Under the pieces are notes generated by a model. That model worked only from the letters and a program-made list of their open reading frames with translations. It searched no databases and had not been told where the DNA came from. A stretch of DNA of 64,000 nucleotides from the NCBI RefSeq assembly GCF_963259705.1, contig NC_081853.1:3109019-3173018 (forward strand). The letters run 5' to 3'. Each line of letters begins with the position of its first letter. Position 1 is the first letter of the stretch. Origin of the DNA: Myotis daubentonii. Lineage: Eukaryota; Chordata; Mammalia; Chiroptera; Vespertilionidae. Shown piece after piece: positions 10,126 through 21,833 of the stretch. Position numbers and translations under genes: made by a program.

Positions 10126-10574
10126 TGTAGGGAGCCGATATAGGGTTAAGCCTCAGACAGACCTGTTGGTAAAGTCACAAACAATTCCCAGCTTAGAGGG
10201 CACAGTCCTCTTAGCATAATTAGGCTTGACCTTATGACACTCCCTAGATCTTATCTGGGAAGCTAATGGGCTGAGGAAGTGCAGGAAGTATAACCATGGT
10301 GTAAACAAGTGAAACTCACAGGAACAAAAACAAGTGAAACTCACAAGAACAGTGTAACTTTGGAAACCACTACCTTGTTTACCTCTCACTATAAAATAAA
10401 GGCTCAGCTTGCCTTGGGATATCTCTCTCTGAGGCCTCAGCCAGGCACAGGGAAGATCCACGGAGACTAAGGAAAGCTAGAGAGTTCTGAACACTGTCTC
10501 CGTGTAAAACATTCTTCGCCGACTCCGTCCACACCTTTGGGAACCCCTGGACCCGCTGGGGCTGGACCCCAGTA
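10126..10574 (+). repeat. 3' LTR of the young ERV
   Basis: 449 bp, indistinguishable from the 5' LTR on manual comparison, followed by the TTTTCC duplication at 10575-10580. The AATAAA at 10395-10400 is the likely poly(A) signal. Confidence 0.95.
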
Positions 10575-10784
10575 TTTTCCAAATTGCATAGATGATCTGA
10601 TTAATAGTGTGCTCATTTACTTAAAAGTGTTACTCATCAACGCTTTTAAAAAAATAGATGCACACTAACTATGTATTATAGATATAACTACATCATGTAT
10701 GGATTCACGAATATTTCAATATTATTTTGCAAGGAATCCTCCAACTTAAAAAAATTACATGCAGACCATATTGTCAGGATTTTT

Positions 10785-10864
10785 CCATTTCCTTCCTTCC
10801 TTCCTCCCTCCCTCCCTCCCTCCCTCCCTCCCTCCCTCCCTCCCTTCCTTCCTTCCTTCCTTCC

Positions 10865-10904
<40 letters not shown>

Positions 10905-11120
10905 CCCTTCCTTCCTTCCTTCCTTCCTTCCTTCCTTCCTTCCTTCCTTCCTTCCTCCTTCCTTCCTTCCTTCCTTCCTTCCTTCCTTCCTTCCTTCCTT
11001 TCTCTCTCTCTCTCTCTCCCTCTCTCTCTCTCTCTCTTTCTCTCCCCTTCCTTCCTTCCTTCCTTCCTTCCTTCCTTCCTTCCTTCCTTCCTTCCTTCCT
11101 TCCTTCCTCCTTCCTTCCTC

Positions 11121-11200
<80 letters not shown>

Positions 11201-11268
11201 TTCCTTCCTTCCTTTCTCTCTCTCTCCCTCTCTCTCTCCCTCCCTCCCTCCCTCCCTCCCTCCCTCCC

Positions 11269-11352
<84 letters not shown>

Positions 11353-11414
11353 TCCTTCCTTCCTTCCTTCCTTCCTTCCTTCCTTCCTTCCTTCCTTCCT
11401 TCCTTCCTTCCTTC

Positions 11415-11462
<48 letters not shown>

Positions 11463-11475
11463 TTTCTCTTTCTTT
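10785..11475. repeat. 690-bp polypyrimidine tetranucleotide tract
   Basis: Blocks of (TTCC)n, (TCCC)n, (TC)n and (CTTT)n alternate with almost no purine on the plus strand. Open frames exist in several frames on both strands (Pro/Ser/Leu/Phe one way, Lys/Glu/Arg/Gly the other), but they are products of composition. It starts about 200 bp after the ERV. Mirror symmetry makes it prone to triplex DNA and length change. Confidence 0.98.
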
Positions 11476-12598
11476 AACCACACTATCAATGATCCCAGTT
11501 TCCTCTGAGATAGCAAGTTTTCTCAAAGCCAGATTTCACAGGTAAGTCACAGGAACCTTGCTACCCTGCAGGTCCAGTGTGGTTGCAGGAGGCCTGCAAT
11601 TCTGCCCCTGTGTCAGGTCCAGAGGAAATGCAGAGGTGCCTGGGCCGTAGACTACACCCGCACAGCAAGGACTCAGATGTGGCCATCTCCTGACATGCGT
11701 GCATTTTGCACTTCACATTCCTTAACATACTTGCACTATTGAAATGATCAGGTCTCCGTAAACCAGAAAAACACACATGTGCACTGCAGGAAGCATGACT
11801 CGCATTGAGCCTGTGTGACGCTTACACAGCCCTTCCTCAGGACTGACTGGCCTTTCTCCCGCGGTCACTAGACAAGAAGAACCTGAAGACAATTCAGGTG
11901 AGAACACAGTCTGACGAGGAAGACTCTGACCATGGGCGGCTCTGTCCCAGCGGGGTGCGGTCTCCCGAATGCGAGCCGTGTTTTATTTCCAGTCAACCCT
12001 GACGTCACCACTTCTGTAGCAGGTCCATGGAGAAAACCCTACATGTCCAAGGCGAGCAGGGGCATCAGTGTCTGTCTCTCAACCTCTTGCTAAATGCTCC
12101 TCCATGTTTCTTCCCAACTTCCTGCACTATTGCTTTGGTTTTATACATAAACCGCAATACACTAGCAATCGTGACATCACGCATATGACTCAGACTAACA
12201 CATTTAATAGGTTTTTAAAATGCAATCAGCTGGGTTTCCAGACCAGTTGCTGGTTAGGTTTCTGTGGGAGAAACGCGCGCCATGTGTGGAAGAGCACAGC
12301 ACACGGTAGGCTCTCCACCCGGGCCTGCACATCAGCACCAGTGTCATTAAGCATTCCGGCCCAGCTGGCAGGTCCTCCCCGCGAGGGTCTGGCACTAAAT
12401 TCTGCCTCATCAAATCATTTAAAGAAAGTAAAGAGCAGTGGATTAAAACAGATGTTAACTCTGCATCGACAACTGTGCTTGCAAATGCTAAGCGTGGGGG
12501 TACGAGTGACGTCCCCTCCAAGAGCCAGACGGAGCAGACCCAGCTCCCTGGGGCCTCCGACCACTCCCGCCAATGAGAGTGATGTGGGAATGGACGTT
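11476..12598. other. Unassigned sequence
   Basis: No gene or repeat family is recognised. The 242-codon frame at 12068-12796 (+) runs into a CTTT repeat and a SINE and has no protein signature. Confidence 0.5.
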
Positions 12599-12605
12599 TC
12601 TAGGT

Positions 12606-12609
<4 letters not shown>

Positions 12610-12649
<40 letters not shown>

Positions 12650-12862
12650 TCAATATATTTTATTGATTTTTTACAGAGAGGAAGGGAGCGGAATAGAGAG
12701 TTAGAAACATCAATGAGAGAGAAACATCGATCAGCTGCCTCCTGCACACCCCCAACTGGGGATGTGCCCACAACCAAGGTACATGCCCTTGACTAGAATC
12801 AAACTGGGGACTTTTCAGTCCACAGGCTGACGCTCTATCCACTGAGCCAAACCGGCTAGGGC
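12610..12862 (-). mobile_element. Ves-type SINE with (TTTC)n tail, reverse orientation
   Basis: Read on the minus strand it starts GCCCTAGCCGGTTTGGCTCA and has the tRNA-like promoter boxes. It continues through GGGCACATCCCCAGTTGGGG, GGAGGCAGCTGATCGATG and the CTCTCT region to a tail that has become (GAAA)n (12610-12650 on the plus strand as CTTT). Flanking duplications are TCTAGGTTCTT (12599-12609) and TCTAGATTCTT (12863-12873), one mismatch. Confidence 0.92.
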
Positions 12863-12873
12863 TCTAGATTCTT

Positions 12874-13489
12874 CCAATTTATGAAGGTGGAAACCTGGGG
12901 TTTTTATGTGAAATCTCCTGATTTTTAAGAATATAATTTTCTTTTTTAAATTTAAACCACTGTAAAAAAAAAAAAAAAAAGTGGACGAGACTGGCAGTTG
13001 AATTGGTTCTCAGAGCCCCCGTCTGCAATCTCTGGTCTGCAGCGTGGCTCTTGGCGGGCGCTGCCTGCTGAGCTGAAGGCGCTGGGGCAGCCCAGCAGCT
13101 GGGGCCCTAATGAGCCTCCATGGGGCTCAGCTACCAGCTCGAGCTGGACAACCCAACAGGAGCCGCTCGGACAGGCCGCCGGCCCTCCTGCCGTGAAGCA
13201 GAGCGCCTGCCTCAGTCGGCTGTTCATACGGCTTATGCTCTGGCTTCCTTGCCGTCACCCTGGGGGCTGTCCCCATCTTCCTCCTCGTTATGGTGTGGAC
13301 CTTACTGTACCCTACTTCCTACACCCTACACCTCCAGTTCCAAACCCTTCCGCCCCTTTGCTGTCAGGCCGAGTCCTGTGAAATGGATGCTGTAGGTCAA
13401 AATGGTTGTTTCTGATGTAGCAGAGTTGATAATGTTGTGGAGGGCACACCTGCTTTCTGCCGTGCGCATTCATTACAGTGAAATGCTGT
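12874..13489. other. Unassigned sequence with A17 run
   Basis: Nothing is recognised apart from a short poly(A) run near 12964-12980. Frames such as 12998-13381 (+) carry no recognisable domain. Confidence 0.5.
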
Positions 13490-13578
13490 AAGCAGCCAAT
13501 AAAGTAAGGCGTGTAAAGTACACGGCCCAAGGCCTGGCACAGTCACCTCTCAGTGAATGTTAGCTGTAGCTACCATCT
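13490..13578. mobile_element. MIR-like fossil SINE fragment
   Basis: The core 'aaggcctggcacagtcacctctcagtg' followed by 'aatgttagctgtagctacca' has the layout of the MIR 3' part (CCTGGCACATAGTAGG...AATGTTAGCTATTATT). A Helitron inserted just downstream. Confidence 0.6.
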
Positions 13579-13580
13579 TA

Positions 13581-13944
13581 TCTCTACATGTAAACAGGTA
13601 ATATGCAAATTAGCCAGGGTCATGAGCTGCTCAGGAGGAGGCTGCATCACGACCGCTCAGGAGGAGCTGAGCGCGCAGATGGGCGGGAGGGGGCTGTGTG
13701 CCGCCCCCAGCCCCAGTGGACACACACCAGGGGTGGGGCGTGCTCTGAGCCACTTGGCACGGCTCGGAGGAGCCTGCCCCCAGTGGGTGGCGGCAGCAGC
13801 CGGAGCGATGCAGCCCCGGTCCCAGATGCCTGGCAGTGGCAGGAGTAAAGCAGCCGGGTCCCCGGTGCTGGAGGGAAGCCGGTGCTGGCAGTCAGGGGAA
13901 GGAAGGCTTATTCTTGCACGAATCTTCATGCATCAGGCCTCTAG
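13581..13944 (+). mobile_element. Complete non-autonomous Helitron (HeliBat-like)
   Basis: 5' end TCTCTACATGTAAACAGGTA followed by ATATGCAAATTAG. The 3' end has the GCACGAATCTTCATGC hairpin region and then AGGCCTCTAG. It sits between A (13580) and T (13945), the Helitron target. The interior is GC-rich and carries a direct GCTCAGGAGGAG repeat. It has no Rep/helicase frame, so rolling-circle transposition would be driven from elsewhere. The 133-codon frame over it (13553-13954) is incidental. Confidence 0.88.
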
Positions 13945-16609
13945 TCTAAAATAATAACCACCAGCAAGTCAATTCTCCCACCTTTTAGGTGACTATGGTG
14001 AGGCTCAAGGACTTCCACTTTTGTAAACTCAACCCAATAGCTAGTAAGAGGCAAGGGCAGGACTTAAAATGAAGGGTTTCAGCTCCCCAGTTATTTACCA
14101 TGCAGTGTGGCCCTTCACTTTGCCTCGGTGAGTCCTGTGACCAGTTTGTCAGCCTTTTGAACACAGCAGTTTGAGCCTTCATCTCCAGTGCCAGTCATTG
14201 TCCTCTCTGTCATGTAGGTCACAGAGGCTCTGCCTCAGACAGTGGGGTGCCTCAGACAGTGGGGTGCCTCAGACTGTGGGGTGCCTCAGACTGTGGGGTG
14301 CCTCAGACTGTGGGGTGCCCCAGCTCCAAAGGCACCTGCTCTGTTCAAGTGCCTCTGGGAGGAGGCGAGCCTGAGAGAGCTGACACCTGTCGGTCACGTG
14401 GATGGGGCTGCTGGCAGGATTGCATTCCTGGCTTCCAGCAGCATATTTCAGTTCCTGGTCAATAACTGTAAATACTGGAAGGGCAGGTGTGCCCTGAGGG
14501 GCCCAGGTCCCTGGAGGAGAAGCTGCGCTGGCGGGGGGAGGGCAGTAGGGAGACCTGTGCTTCTCCAGTGAATAGGCATCTGAGAGGAAGGGGTGACAGA
14601 GCCACCACGTAGGTTTGTCTGCTCCTATGCTGGTCTCCACCAGGGGGGCAGGAGGGAGCTGAGAGCCCACAAAGCTCTGCCATTGGCCACAGCCCAGCGC
14701 CATGGAGAAGAGGCAACGTTTTCCAATTCTCTCGAAGGCTGAGAATTGGTTCACGCTGGTCCTGAGGAAAGGTAGGCAGGATGCCATGGGGACCAGGCTA
14801 AGACTTGGATGATCCCATGGGACAGAGAAGAGTCTCATAGGACCTCTGAGCTTAGGGGCACTGAAGGGAAATGCAATGTCACCTGCTCACTGAAAAACAT
14901 GGAAACGTCCATTCCCTCGTACAGCACGCGAGAGCGGCAGCCGCAGCCATAGGCTCGTTGTAGAGCAGTGATAGCCCTACAGAAACCTGAGCAGAAAGGC
15001 AGAGATCTCACACACTGCCCCCCTTCGCCTCTCCCCCTGTCTCTCCTATCAGCCTCTTCCTTTTTTGGGGTGCATTTGTTGCAATTGATGAACAAATGTT
15101 TGTGCCAAGTATGCCAAGCAGCTCAGATCTTGCCCCAGCTGGCATGCCCTGGCAGAAAAACCAAGTCTTGGTAGTGAGGTAATGGGGACCTTCAGCCACG
15201 TGACACTCTGGTTCCAAGCCCATCCTTACTCACTGTGCCAGAGTCCACACCTTCTAGAAAAGACACAGGGCTAACTGGCAAGGCAGACTCCAGGCTCTGG
15301 CATTTTCCATGCTTTGCATTTTCTTTTCTTTTCTTTTTTTTGTATCTTGGGAAGTTGGTCTGCTGCTGGGAAACTGAGGAGGTTCAGTAAGAAGTGTTGG
15401 CAAGACCTATGAACGGGAGTTCAAGGTCAGACTAATAGAACAACATATTCTCTCCTGACCAAAAGGCTACATGAGTCACATTCTACAAGGCTCTTATTTA
15501 TGGCTACTCAGCCCAGCTTATGCCTGCTTATTTGTAAAGATTCCAATATTTTAAAGATAACTTGTCTTTAAGCTAAAAAATCACCACTTGGAAAAACAAT
15601 CAAGAAAATGGAGGTGGATGGTACACAAGGGGTAGGGGAGTCTCCAAAGTCTAAAGCAAACGTGTCAATAAAGGAGGCGAGATTGACATGCTTGGTCCAA
15701 AACACCTGCACATACTTCTTTTGGGGGCATGCATGTGTTGCATAATTACACGTCCGGTCCGGTAGCATTTCTGCACATGCAATTTCCTGGTGTCTACCTT
15801 CAAACTATGCTTGGATTTGAAAACAGGGAATATATCTGGCACTTGATTTGTGTCTCTCTCTGTTTTTGTAGGTAAACTTGCTCAACCCAATTTTGGAAAT
15901 ATGGCCTTCGGTGGCTCATTTTTGTATGATTGGTACATAATGATACTCATCAGTAGCTTATTGCTATGCAATCAAAACTACTCAAGATTTCAATGCTGCA
16001 CTAATATTAACGTCAACCATTTACTATTTTAATGAATTGAATGTTGATATAAACATTTGCATACTTATTTGTCAATACAAACAGATTTGATGTCAAGTAA
16101 TAAGGTCATTAAAAGTAATCACATATTTACAGTTTTAATCCGATTTCCCTTCACCCCTTGCTCCAATTCCTCTCCCCTTTACCACTGAACTGAATGTACT
16201 GACGAGGTGGCACCAAACCCCCAGTACAGGGCCACGGGGGCTTCTCCACTATGGGATCTGTCACCAGCTTTTAAGAATTCGCAGGCAGTTGCCAACTCTA
16301 TAGGAGAAGGTCACTTTCTCTGTGAAGGCCGCTTTCTCTGCTTCCTCAAGAGGCTTGCAGGTCGCTGAGCTGCTCTTTGTTTTGGGCGTGTGATGCATTC
16401 AGTAAGTCCCAGATGTGACAAAAAAAATCTCAAGCTACATATACGCATCTGGTGCCACACTCCTGCTCACACCTACAGCCCCGTCTGCTTCTCAGTGTCA
16501 AGACAGCCCAGATCCAGGCAAGGGAGGCATGGCTTTGGGGAATGAAATCAACCGGGGCATGTAGATGGGAGGAAGGAGGAAGCTGGAGCCACTTTCTGGA
16601 AGTCAAGAT
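13945..16609. other. Unassigned mixed-composition sequence
   Basis: No gene or named repeat is supported, apart from the 17-bp tandem repeat listed separately and a short TTTTC-rich run near 15320. The part after 15.4 kb is AT-rich. The frames seen are under 190 codons and motif-free. Confidence 0.45.
14232..14316. repeat. 17-bp minisatellite, 5 copies
   Basis: The unit GCCTCAGACAGTGGGGT is repeated five times with an A/T variant (GACTG in later copies), then decays to GCCCCAG. Confidence 0.95.
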
Positions 16610-16745
16610 GCTGAGTGCTAGAGCCGGAAGGGATTTTTGAGACCCTCTGCCTCAACCTTTCCCTTATACATACATACAGAGAAGTGCAAAGAGGTGATGT
16701 CATTTGCCTGAGTTCATGCAGCCACGCTGGTCTGAAGCACTTTTC
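16610..16745. mobile_element. MIR/L2-class fossil repeat
   Basis: Order of motifs: gccggaagggatttttgaga, ccctctgcctcaac, gagaagtgcaaagaggtgatg, tttgcctgagttcatgcagc. This parallels the common ancient mammalian repeat with 'gaagggaccttagagatc...gaggtgaagtgacttgcccaaggtcacacagc'. The subfamily is not resolved. Confidence 0.5.
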
Positions 16746-17297
16746 CAATGGCCTTTTCTCAAACGAATACAGGGACTCAGCTACCACTCAGAAGTAGGAC
16801 AAGCTGTGCAGCCATTTCTCCGTGTTGCCTATATAGGGCCCCCCAAATGTATACACACACGTTGAAAAAGGGCAGTGTTTGCTACAATACATTCCATTTG
16901 CAAAGTGAGTGCTCAGCTGTTAGAGTGTGTGTGCCCTGTGCGCATTCTGCAGCACTCCCTTCCATACCAGCCCTCGGCCTTCAGCCCTCAGGTAAGCGCT
17001 CTGGGATCTGCTCTTTCCCTACGGGCTACAGGCTTTTTGGGAGTCAGTAAGGTACCCTGTCCTTCCCTCACCAATGACGGGCTTGTAATCTGGGCCAATA
17101 CTATCCTTTTGCCTTGGGATTTATGTCCTGAGCCATAGCAGACTATAAATGGTCAGAGCAGATTCATTCCACGGTAATTGCCTGGTAGAGGCTGTCTCTA
17201 CCTGGTCCCCAGAACCTAAGAACTGCTCTGTCTCCTTCGCTCTGCCTTTGGTTCTGGAAATGGCCCCGTCATCTGTGGCAGATGCTGTGGTGGACTG
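16746..17297. other. Unassigned sequence
   Basis: Nothing recognised. Confidence 0.5.
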
Positions 17298-17484
17298 ACT
17301 TAGTGGTTCTCCATTAGGGATGATTCCTATCCACTAGGGGAGTTTTGGTGAAACATGAAGACATTTTGGTAGCTATAAGTAGGGGAGGGATGCTAGTAAA
17401 CAGTCTACAACACACAGGAGCCCCACCACAAAGAATGACCTGGCCCCAAAAGTCAGCGTTGCTAAGGTTGAGAAATCCTGGGCT
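17298..17484 (+). mobile_element. MER5A (hAT-Charlie fossil)
   Basis: TAGTGGTTCTCCATTAGGGA, then gacattttggtagctata, ggggagggatgctagta, gccccaccacaaagaatgac and finally GTTGAGAAATCCTG. This is a near end-to-end diverged MER5A. Confidence 0.88.
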
Positions 17485-20261
17485 ACCCGACTACCTATTT
17501 CTAATCTCCCGTCGCTTCCCTGCTTCCCTATAGATGTTGAGAAATATTCACTTTCCCAGTCTCTCTCGGTGACAACGATTTGGGACCCAAGTGATAAGAG
17601 GTTTGGCCAGTGAGACACAAGCAAAGTCTGCATCCCTAAGAACAGGAGAGGAGCAGATGGTCTCCTCCTCTCCAGCTTCCTTGGGCCTTTAGAGTGGACG
17701 AAGCTTGGAGTGCTGGCAGCCATTCTGTGGCCATGAGGGAGAGTGGAGAGAGTCACAAGGATCTATCTAGTCTCAACATTTCCAGCCATTGAACCAACTC
17801 CAAAGGCTATCAGACTTCTTGCTGTTGAAGAAAACTTGAATCCTCATTTGGTTAAGCCACTGGTAGTCAAGTATTCATTTACAATTAGTTGAGGGCATTC
17901 CAATGGATTTCTTCCCTCTGTATTGCATCTCTGCTTGTTAGCTAGAGTCTGTTTTTGGTGTATTTTTTCAAGAAAAGAACCGCACCTGCAGCAGGAAACA
18001 GCCAGCCTCTGCGGACCCTGAGCTGCACCAGAATGGAGCCCGGGTCTCTGACGACGCTTGATGCTGGGATCCTGGCCGTGTTCCTCCCCCTGTGCTTTGT
18101 GGTAGCACCACCTTCTCCCGTTAGCTCTCAGTCGGAAACCCTCACACCACAGGAACTAGACGTGTTCGTCACAGGCCTCGGGTTTGGGGTTAGGAAACAA
18201 CGTGGAGGGAATGACTTTACACGTCACGCCAAAGTGACCGTGGCGCTCAGCAGCAGGCATGTCAGTAGGAAGAGGCCTGTGTGGTTTCGGATGGGGCGAT
18301 GGATCCGTCCTCCTCAACTGCCTGCCCAGTGCTGCTGGGAGGAGGGGCTGCCGGGAGCTTCCTCTCACAGGACACAGTCCCTGGTGGATCTGAATTTGGA
18401 TGCGAATTTGAATGAGGACATGAGCGTATGGGAAGGCACTTTCTCTGATGGAGGCAGGAATGGCAGCTGCCCCTCCCTCACCCAGGGATGGAGGCTCAGC
18501 CCTCCCACGGGGGAGGGGTCCTTCCGCGCCTCCCCTCCCGCCAGCTGCCCCGCAGAGCAGGCCGCTCTGCCCCCTGCCCTCCGCCTCCCTCGCAGCCTGG
18601 CACTTAGGCACAGGGCTGGTCACTCTGGCTTTTTTCTCTGACGCGTCACGGAGGCACCTGGGTCTTGACTCCTCAGCTTCGATGAGGGTGACAACGCTTG
18701 CACTTTCTGAGAACGGAGTTTGCTGTAGGAGTTATATGGGCAGAGATTGAGCCGCTGGCCTGAGAGCCAACGGGCGGTGCCCCTGATGATATGTGAGTAA
18801 TGGCGGCAGCAGCAGCAGCAGCGGCAGCAGCGGGCACGGACATAACCAGCCCGGCCCTGGGTGCTAAGACGTGATCACACCTGTAGCTGCTTGGCTTTCA
18901 CCAAGTCACTAAACGCCTTTGAGCTTCGGGCTCCACGGACAACAGGAGGGCCGAGGGGCGCAGGTTACACCGGGAAAGACGGGAAGGAAAGACGCAGCAG
19001 AGGCCTGGCCCTGAGCGGCCTGTGACGCCGGCCCCAACACTGGAGGCTCAGGGAGGGCGGCCCCAAATGCATACTGAAAAGACACATTTTAAAGCAAATG
19101 CACTTAAAAACGTTAAATCCCAGGGGCCTCACGCTGTGCAGTTTAACTTAGAGTTTTCCAGAAGAGATCACCCACCCTGAGCAGCAGGCTGCCCCCTGCC
19201 AGCTCAGCCCCCGGAGGCCAGACCGACTGCGGGGCCAGAGGCGCCTGCTCCCTGCGCCGCGGGCCCGCGGAGCGGGCTGTGAGGCTGGGTTTGTGGGGCT
19301 GATGTGAGTGGTGGCAGGTTCGTGATTGGGGTTTTCTCCCCTGGTTGCTAGAGCCAGCCTACAATTAATCATTTCAAAGCGATCTGTCCGCGCAGCCATC
19401 CCGGAACCTGCTGCAGAAGCTGCGGGCAGCGGCTGCGGAGCGGCGCTGAGGACGCTGGTGCTGAGGCTGCTGCAACAGGGACACGGACACGGGGTGCCAG
19501 CGCCACGCAGCGCGCTGAGCCTCGTCCGTCCTGGAGAAAGGGCTACTCCATCGCTACATGGAGGCCTCAGCCAAGGCCCCGGGAGTCGGCAGCGCTGGGA
19601 GCCCGGCCGTCCAGGTCTGTCCGTAGAGCCTCGGCCCAGGCGGGAGCTGCCGCTGGTCCCTCGGGAAGGTCCATGCTGGCCAGGTCCCGGCTGATGCCTT
19701 CGGGCAGGCGCTGAGCCCCCAGAAATCCCACCCCAGGAGGCTGCGAGCCAGAGAAGGAAGACGCCCCTCACAGGTCCGGGTGCTTCTCTCCGAGACTGGA
19801 ATGCTACCTGGGCAAACTCTGTCTTCTTCCCAACAACTTCGCCAGAGCCCTGGACAGAGACCGCAGGGCCCGCTGGGACCAGGCAGAGACCTGCTGAAAG
19901 GCACCCGGACCTCCTGCCTGTGGGTGTCTCCCAGGCCCAGCCCAGCCAGGGCTGCGGGACAGGCCACAGCTGCTGCCCCTGGCCTGTGCTCTGCCGTGGG
20001 GCGACTCATAAACAAGCTGTCACCAGGTTCCGGCCCAGCTCAGCGGAGGTGGGTGGCTCGAGCTGAGCCTGGGAGCTCTCACCTCATTAGCCAGACCTCT
20101 CTAGCCGCTGTTTATTATTCCTTGAGATAAATGAAGTCTTCTCTGTCTGCCGAAGCGCTTACAGAGAAACCTGGCTTTTTTTGGAATTGTCCTTTCCACG
20201 GGAGAGCGGTGACCTGGAGAGGCCCGGGCAAACTTAGAGAACCCAGCAAGGTCTGAGGGCG
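17485..20261. other. Unassigned GC-rich sequence, CpG-enriched between about 18.8 and 19.7 kb
   Basis: No coding gene could be supported. 18.8-19.7 kb is visibly CpG-rich (for example gggcccgcggagcgggc near 19260) and includes a (GCA)n-like stretch at 18800-18830. A MIR-like piece sits at 18870-18950 (accaagtcactaaacgcctt, gagcttcgggctc). Long frames such as 17955-18641 (+) and 19148-19771 (-) are what GC-rich DNA gives by chance and match nothing known to me. A CpG island marking an unseen promoter is possible. Confidence 0.45.
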
Positions 20262-20800
20262 CCCCCACGCACCTCCCTCTCCCCCATACCTCCCTCCCCT
20301 CTCCCCCATACCTTCCTCCCCTCTCCCCCATACCTTCCTCTCCCTCCCCCCCACACCTCCCTCCCCCTCCCCCCCACACTTCCCTCCCCTCTCCCCCACA
20401 CCTCCCTCTCCCTCCCCCCCACACCTCCCTCCCCTTTCCCCCACACCTTCCTCTCCCTCCCCCCCACACCTCCCTCCCCTTTCCCCCACACCTTCCTCTC
20501 CCTCCCCCCCACACCTTCCTCTCCCTCCCCCCCACACCTCCCTCCCCTCTCCCCCAGCACTTCCCTCCCCTCTCCCCCACACCTCCCTCTCCCTCCCCCC
20601 CACACCTCCCTCCCCTTTCCCCCACACCTCCCTCTCCCTCCCCCCCACACCTCCCTCCCCTTTCCCCCACACCTCCCTCTCCCTCCCCCCACACCTCCCT
20701 CCCCCTCCTCCCACTTCCCTCCCCTCTCCCCCACACCTCCCTCTCCCTCCCCCCCACACCTCCCTCCCCTCTCTCCCAGCACTTCCCTCTCGCTCTCCCC
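20262..20800. repeat. CT-rich minisatellite, about 540 bp
   Basis: Units of roughly 18-20 bp (CACACCTCCCTCCCC plus CTCTCCCC variants) alternate in higher-order pairs of about 38 bp. Purines are almost absent from the plus strand except in CACA. Open frames in all three minus-strand registers (Gly/Glu/Arg/Trp-rich, up to 268 codons) are by-products of the repeat. Confidence 0.97.
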
Positions 20801-21833
20801 TGTGGGAAGCAGCCACACCTAGCGACCGGGTGACCACACGTGGTCGTGGACACTGTGCACAGGCTCATTGTGTCACTGAGGCTGATGGACAAAGCCCCCA
20901 ACCACACCCTCAGTGAACCATGAGACAGAATCCACAGGGGACCGTGGTGAGGGTGGAGCGTGCCTAGTTACTTTGGAGTCATGGTAACCTCTGAGACTGA
21001 GAGCACAGCTATGGGGCCTCTCTCCAGAAAAGTGGGTGAGCTCTGAGTAGTCTGACTATGATTTCAAGGGGTGCATGGGTCCTCACGCCCCACCCACAAT
21101 CCCCAGTACTTGGGGGTAAAAATATTGTAACAAATACCAGTTTCCGGTATAACCAGTTGAGAAGCCAAATCAGAATTAAAAGCTTGCTTGGTGAGGAAAC
21201 ATTCACACATTTCATGGCGTCAGACTAAGAAAACGCGGTGCATCTACCGCCATGCTGGGAATGGCTTTACTTGGCACAAGACAAATCCCAGTCCTGGGAG
21301 GCCTCCTCTCCTCCGGGCCACGCCAGGGCAGCGCCAGCTCTGATGGCCCAGTGCCCTCTTTTCTTGACTTGGATCTTTGGTCAGCACCCACCTAAACCAG
21401 CGGCTTCCTGATCCGCACAGTCTTCCTTTGGGTCGCTGGCTGAGAGCCCGCCGCGTCCTCCAGGGCCTGCCCTGCCTCTGCGGGCGGCCGGGTCTCCCTC
21501 GCCCTCACGCAGGGCCCAGTATTTCTGTCCCCCGTCCTCCCAGGCCCCTGCAGGCTGTTTTCCATCGGGTTCTCCATCGGGTTCCCTGACAGAGCTCAGA
21601 CCCAGCAGCAAGAGTAGCAGCAACGATCAGCCATGCTGCTCCTTCTCGGCGTTGCGTGCTGTGGCTACAAGGACCTGAGACTCATTTTGTCCCACAGCCG
21701 CCACTGCCCTGGGACCAGCTGTGGGCTCCAACCCCCTTTCACGGGGGCGGGCACGAGGCCCGGAGCAGCTGTACTAAGTGGTAAATGGCAGCTCTCGATG
21801 TCCATCTGGGTCGCCCGCATCCGGCCTCGCTGC
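20801..21833. other. Unassigned sequence
   Basis: GC-rich with short motif-free frames. No named repeat seen. Confidence 0.45.

Larger units (their letters stand above)
6967..10574 (+). mobile_element. Young non-autonomous endogenous retrovirus (Lys-primed, ERV2-like)
   Basis: Two 449-bp LTRs (6967-7415 and 10126-10574) bound a 2,710-bp interior. Reading both base by base I found no difference between the LTRs. TTTTCC flanks both ends (6961-6966 and 10575-10580), a 6-bp target duplication as expected of betaretrovirus-like (class II) integrases. A tRNA-Lys-type primer binding site starts 2 bp after the first LTR, a splice-donor-like site follows, and a purine tract abuts the second LTR. Orientation is therefore plus. 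The interior has no frame longer than about 108 codons and no recognisable gag, protease, reverse transcriptase, integrase or env motif. It must have been packaged and copied by proteins from another provirus. The provirus shape and identical LTRs point to a very recent insertion. LTR gene conversion or assembly copying are the alternatives. Confidence 0.93.

Noticed and set aside
10671..11545. Five overlapping 249-272-codon frames (Pro/Ser/Leu/Phe or Lys/Glu/Arg/Gly)
   Set aside because: Pure products of tetranucleotide repeats, open in several frames on both strands.
13553..13954. 133-codon frame
   Set aside because: Runs through a complete Helitron whose interior is non-coding and GC-rich.
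17955..18641. 228-codon open frame with a hydrophobic, signal-peptide-like N-terminal third
   Set aside because: GC-rich context gives long frames on both strands. No domain, no splice or promoter context, and the rest of the frame is low-complexity Pro/Ser/Arg.
20101..20907. 194-268-codon Gly/Glu/Arg/Trp-rich minus-strand frames
   Set aside because: Translations of the CT-rich minisatellite in all registers.
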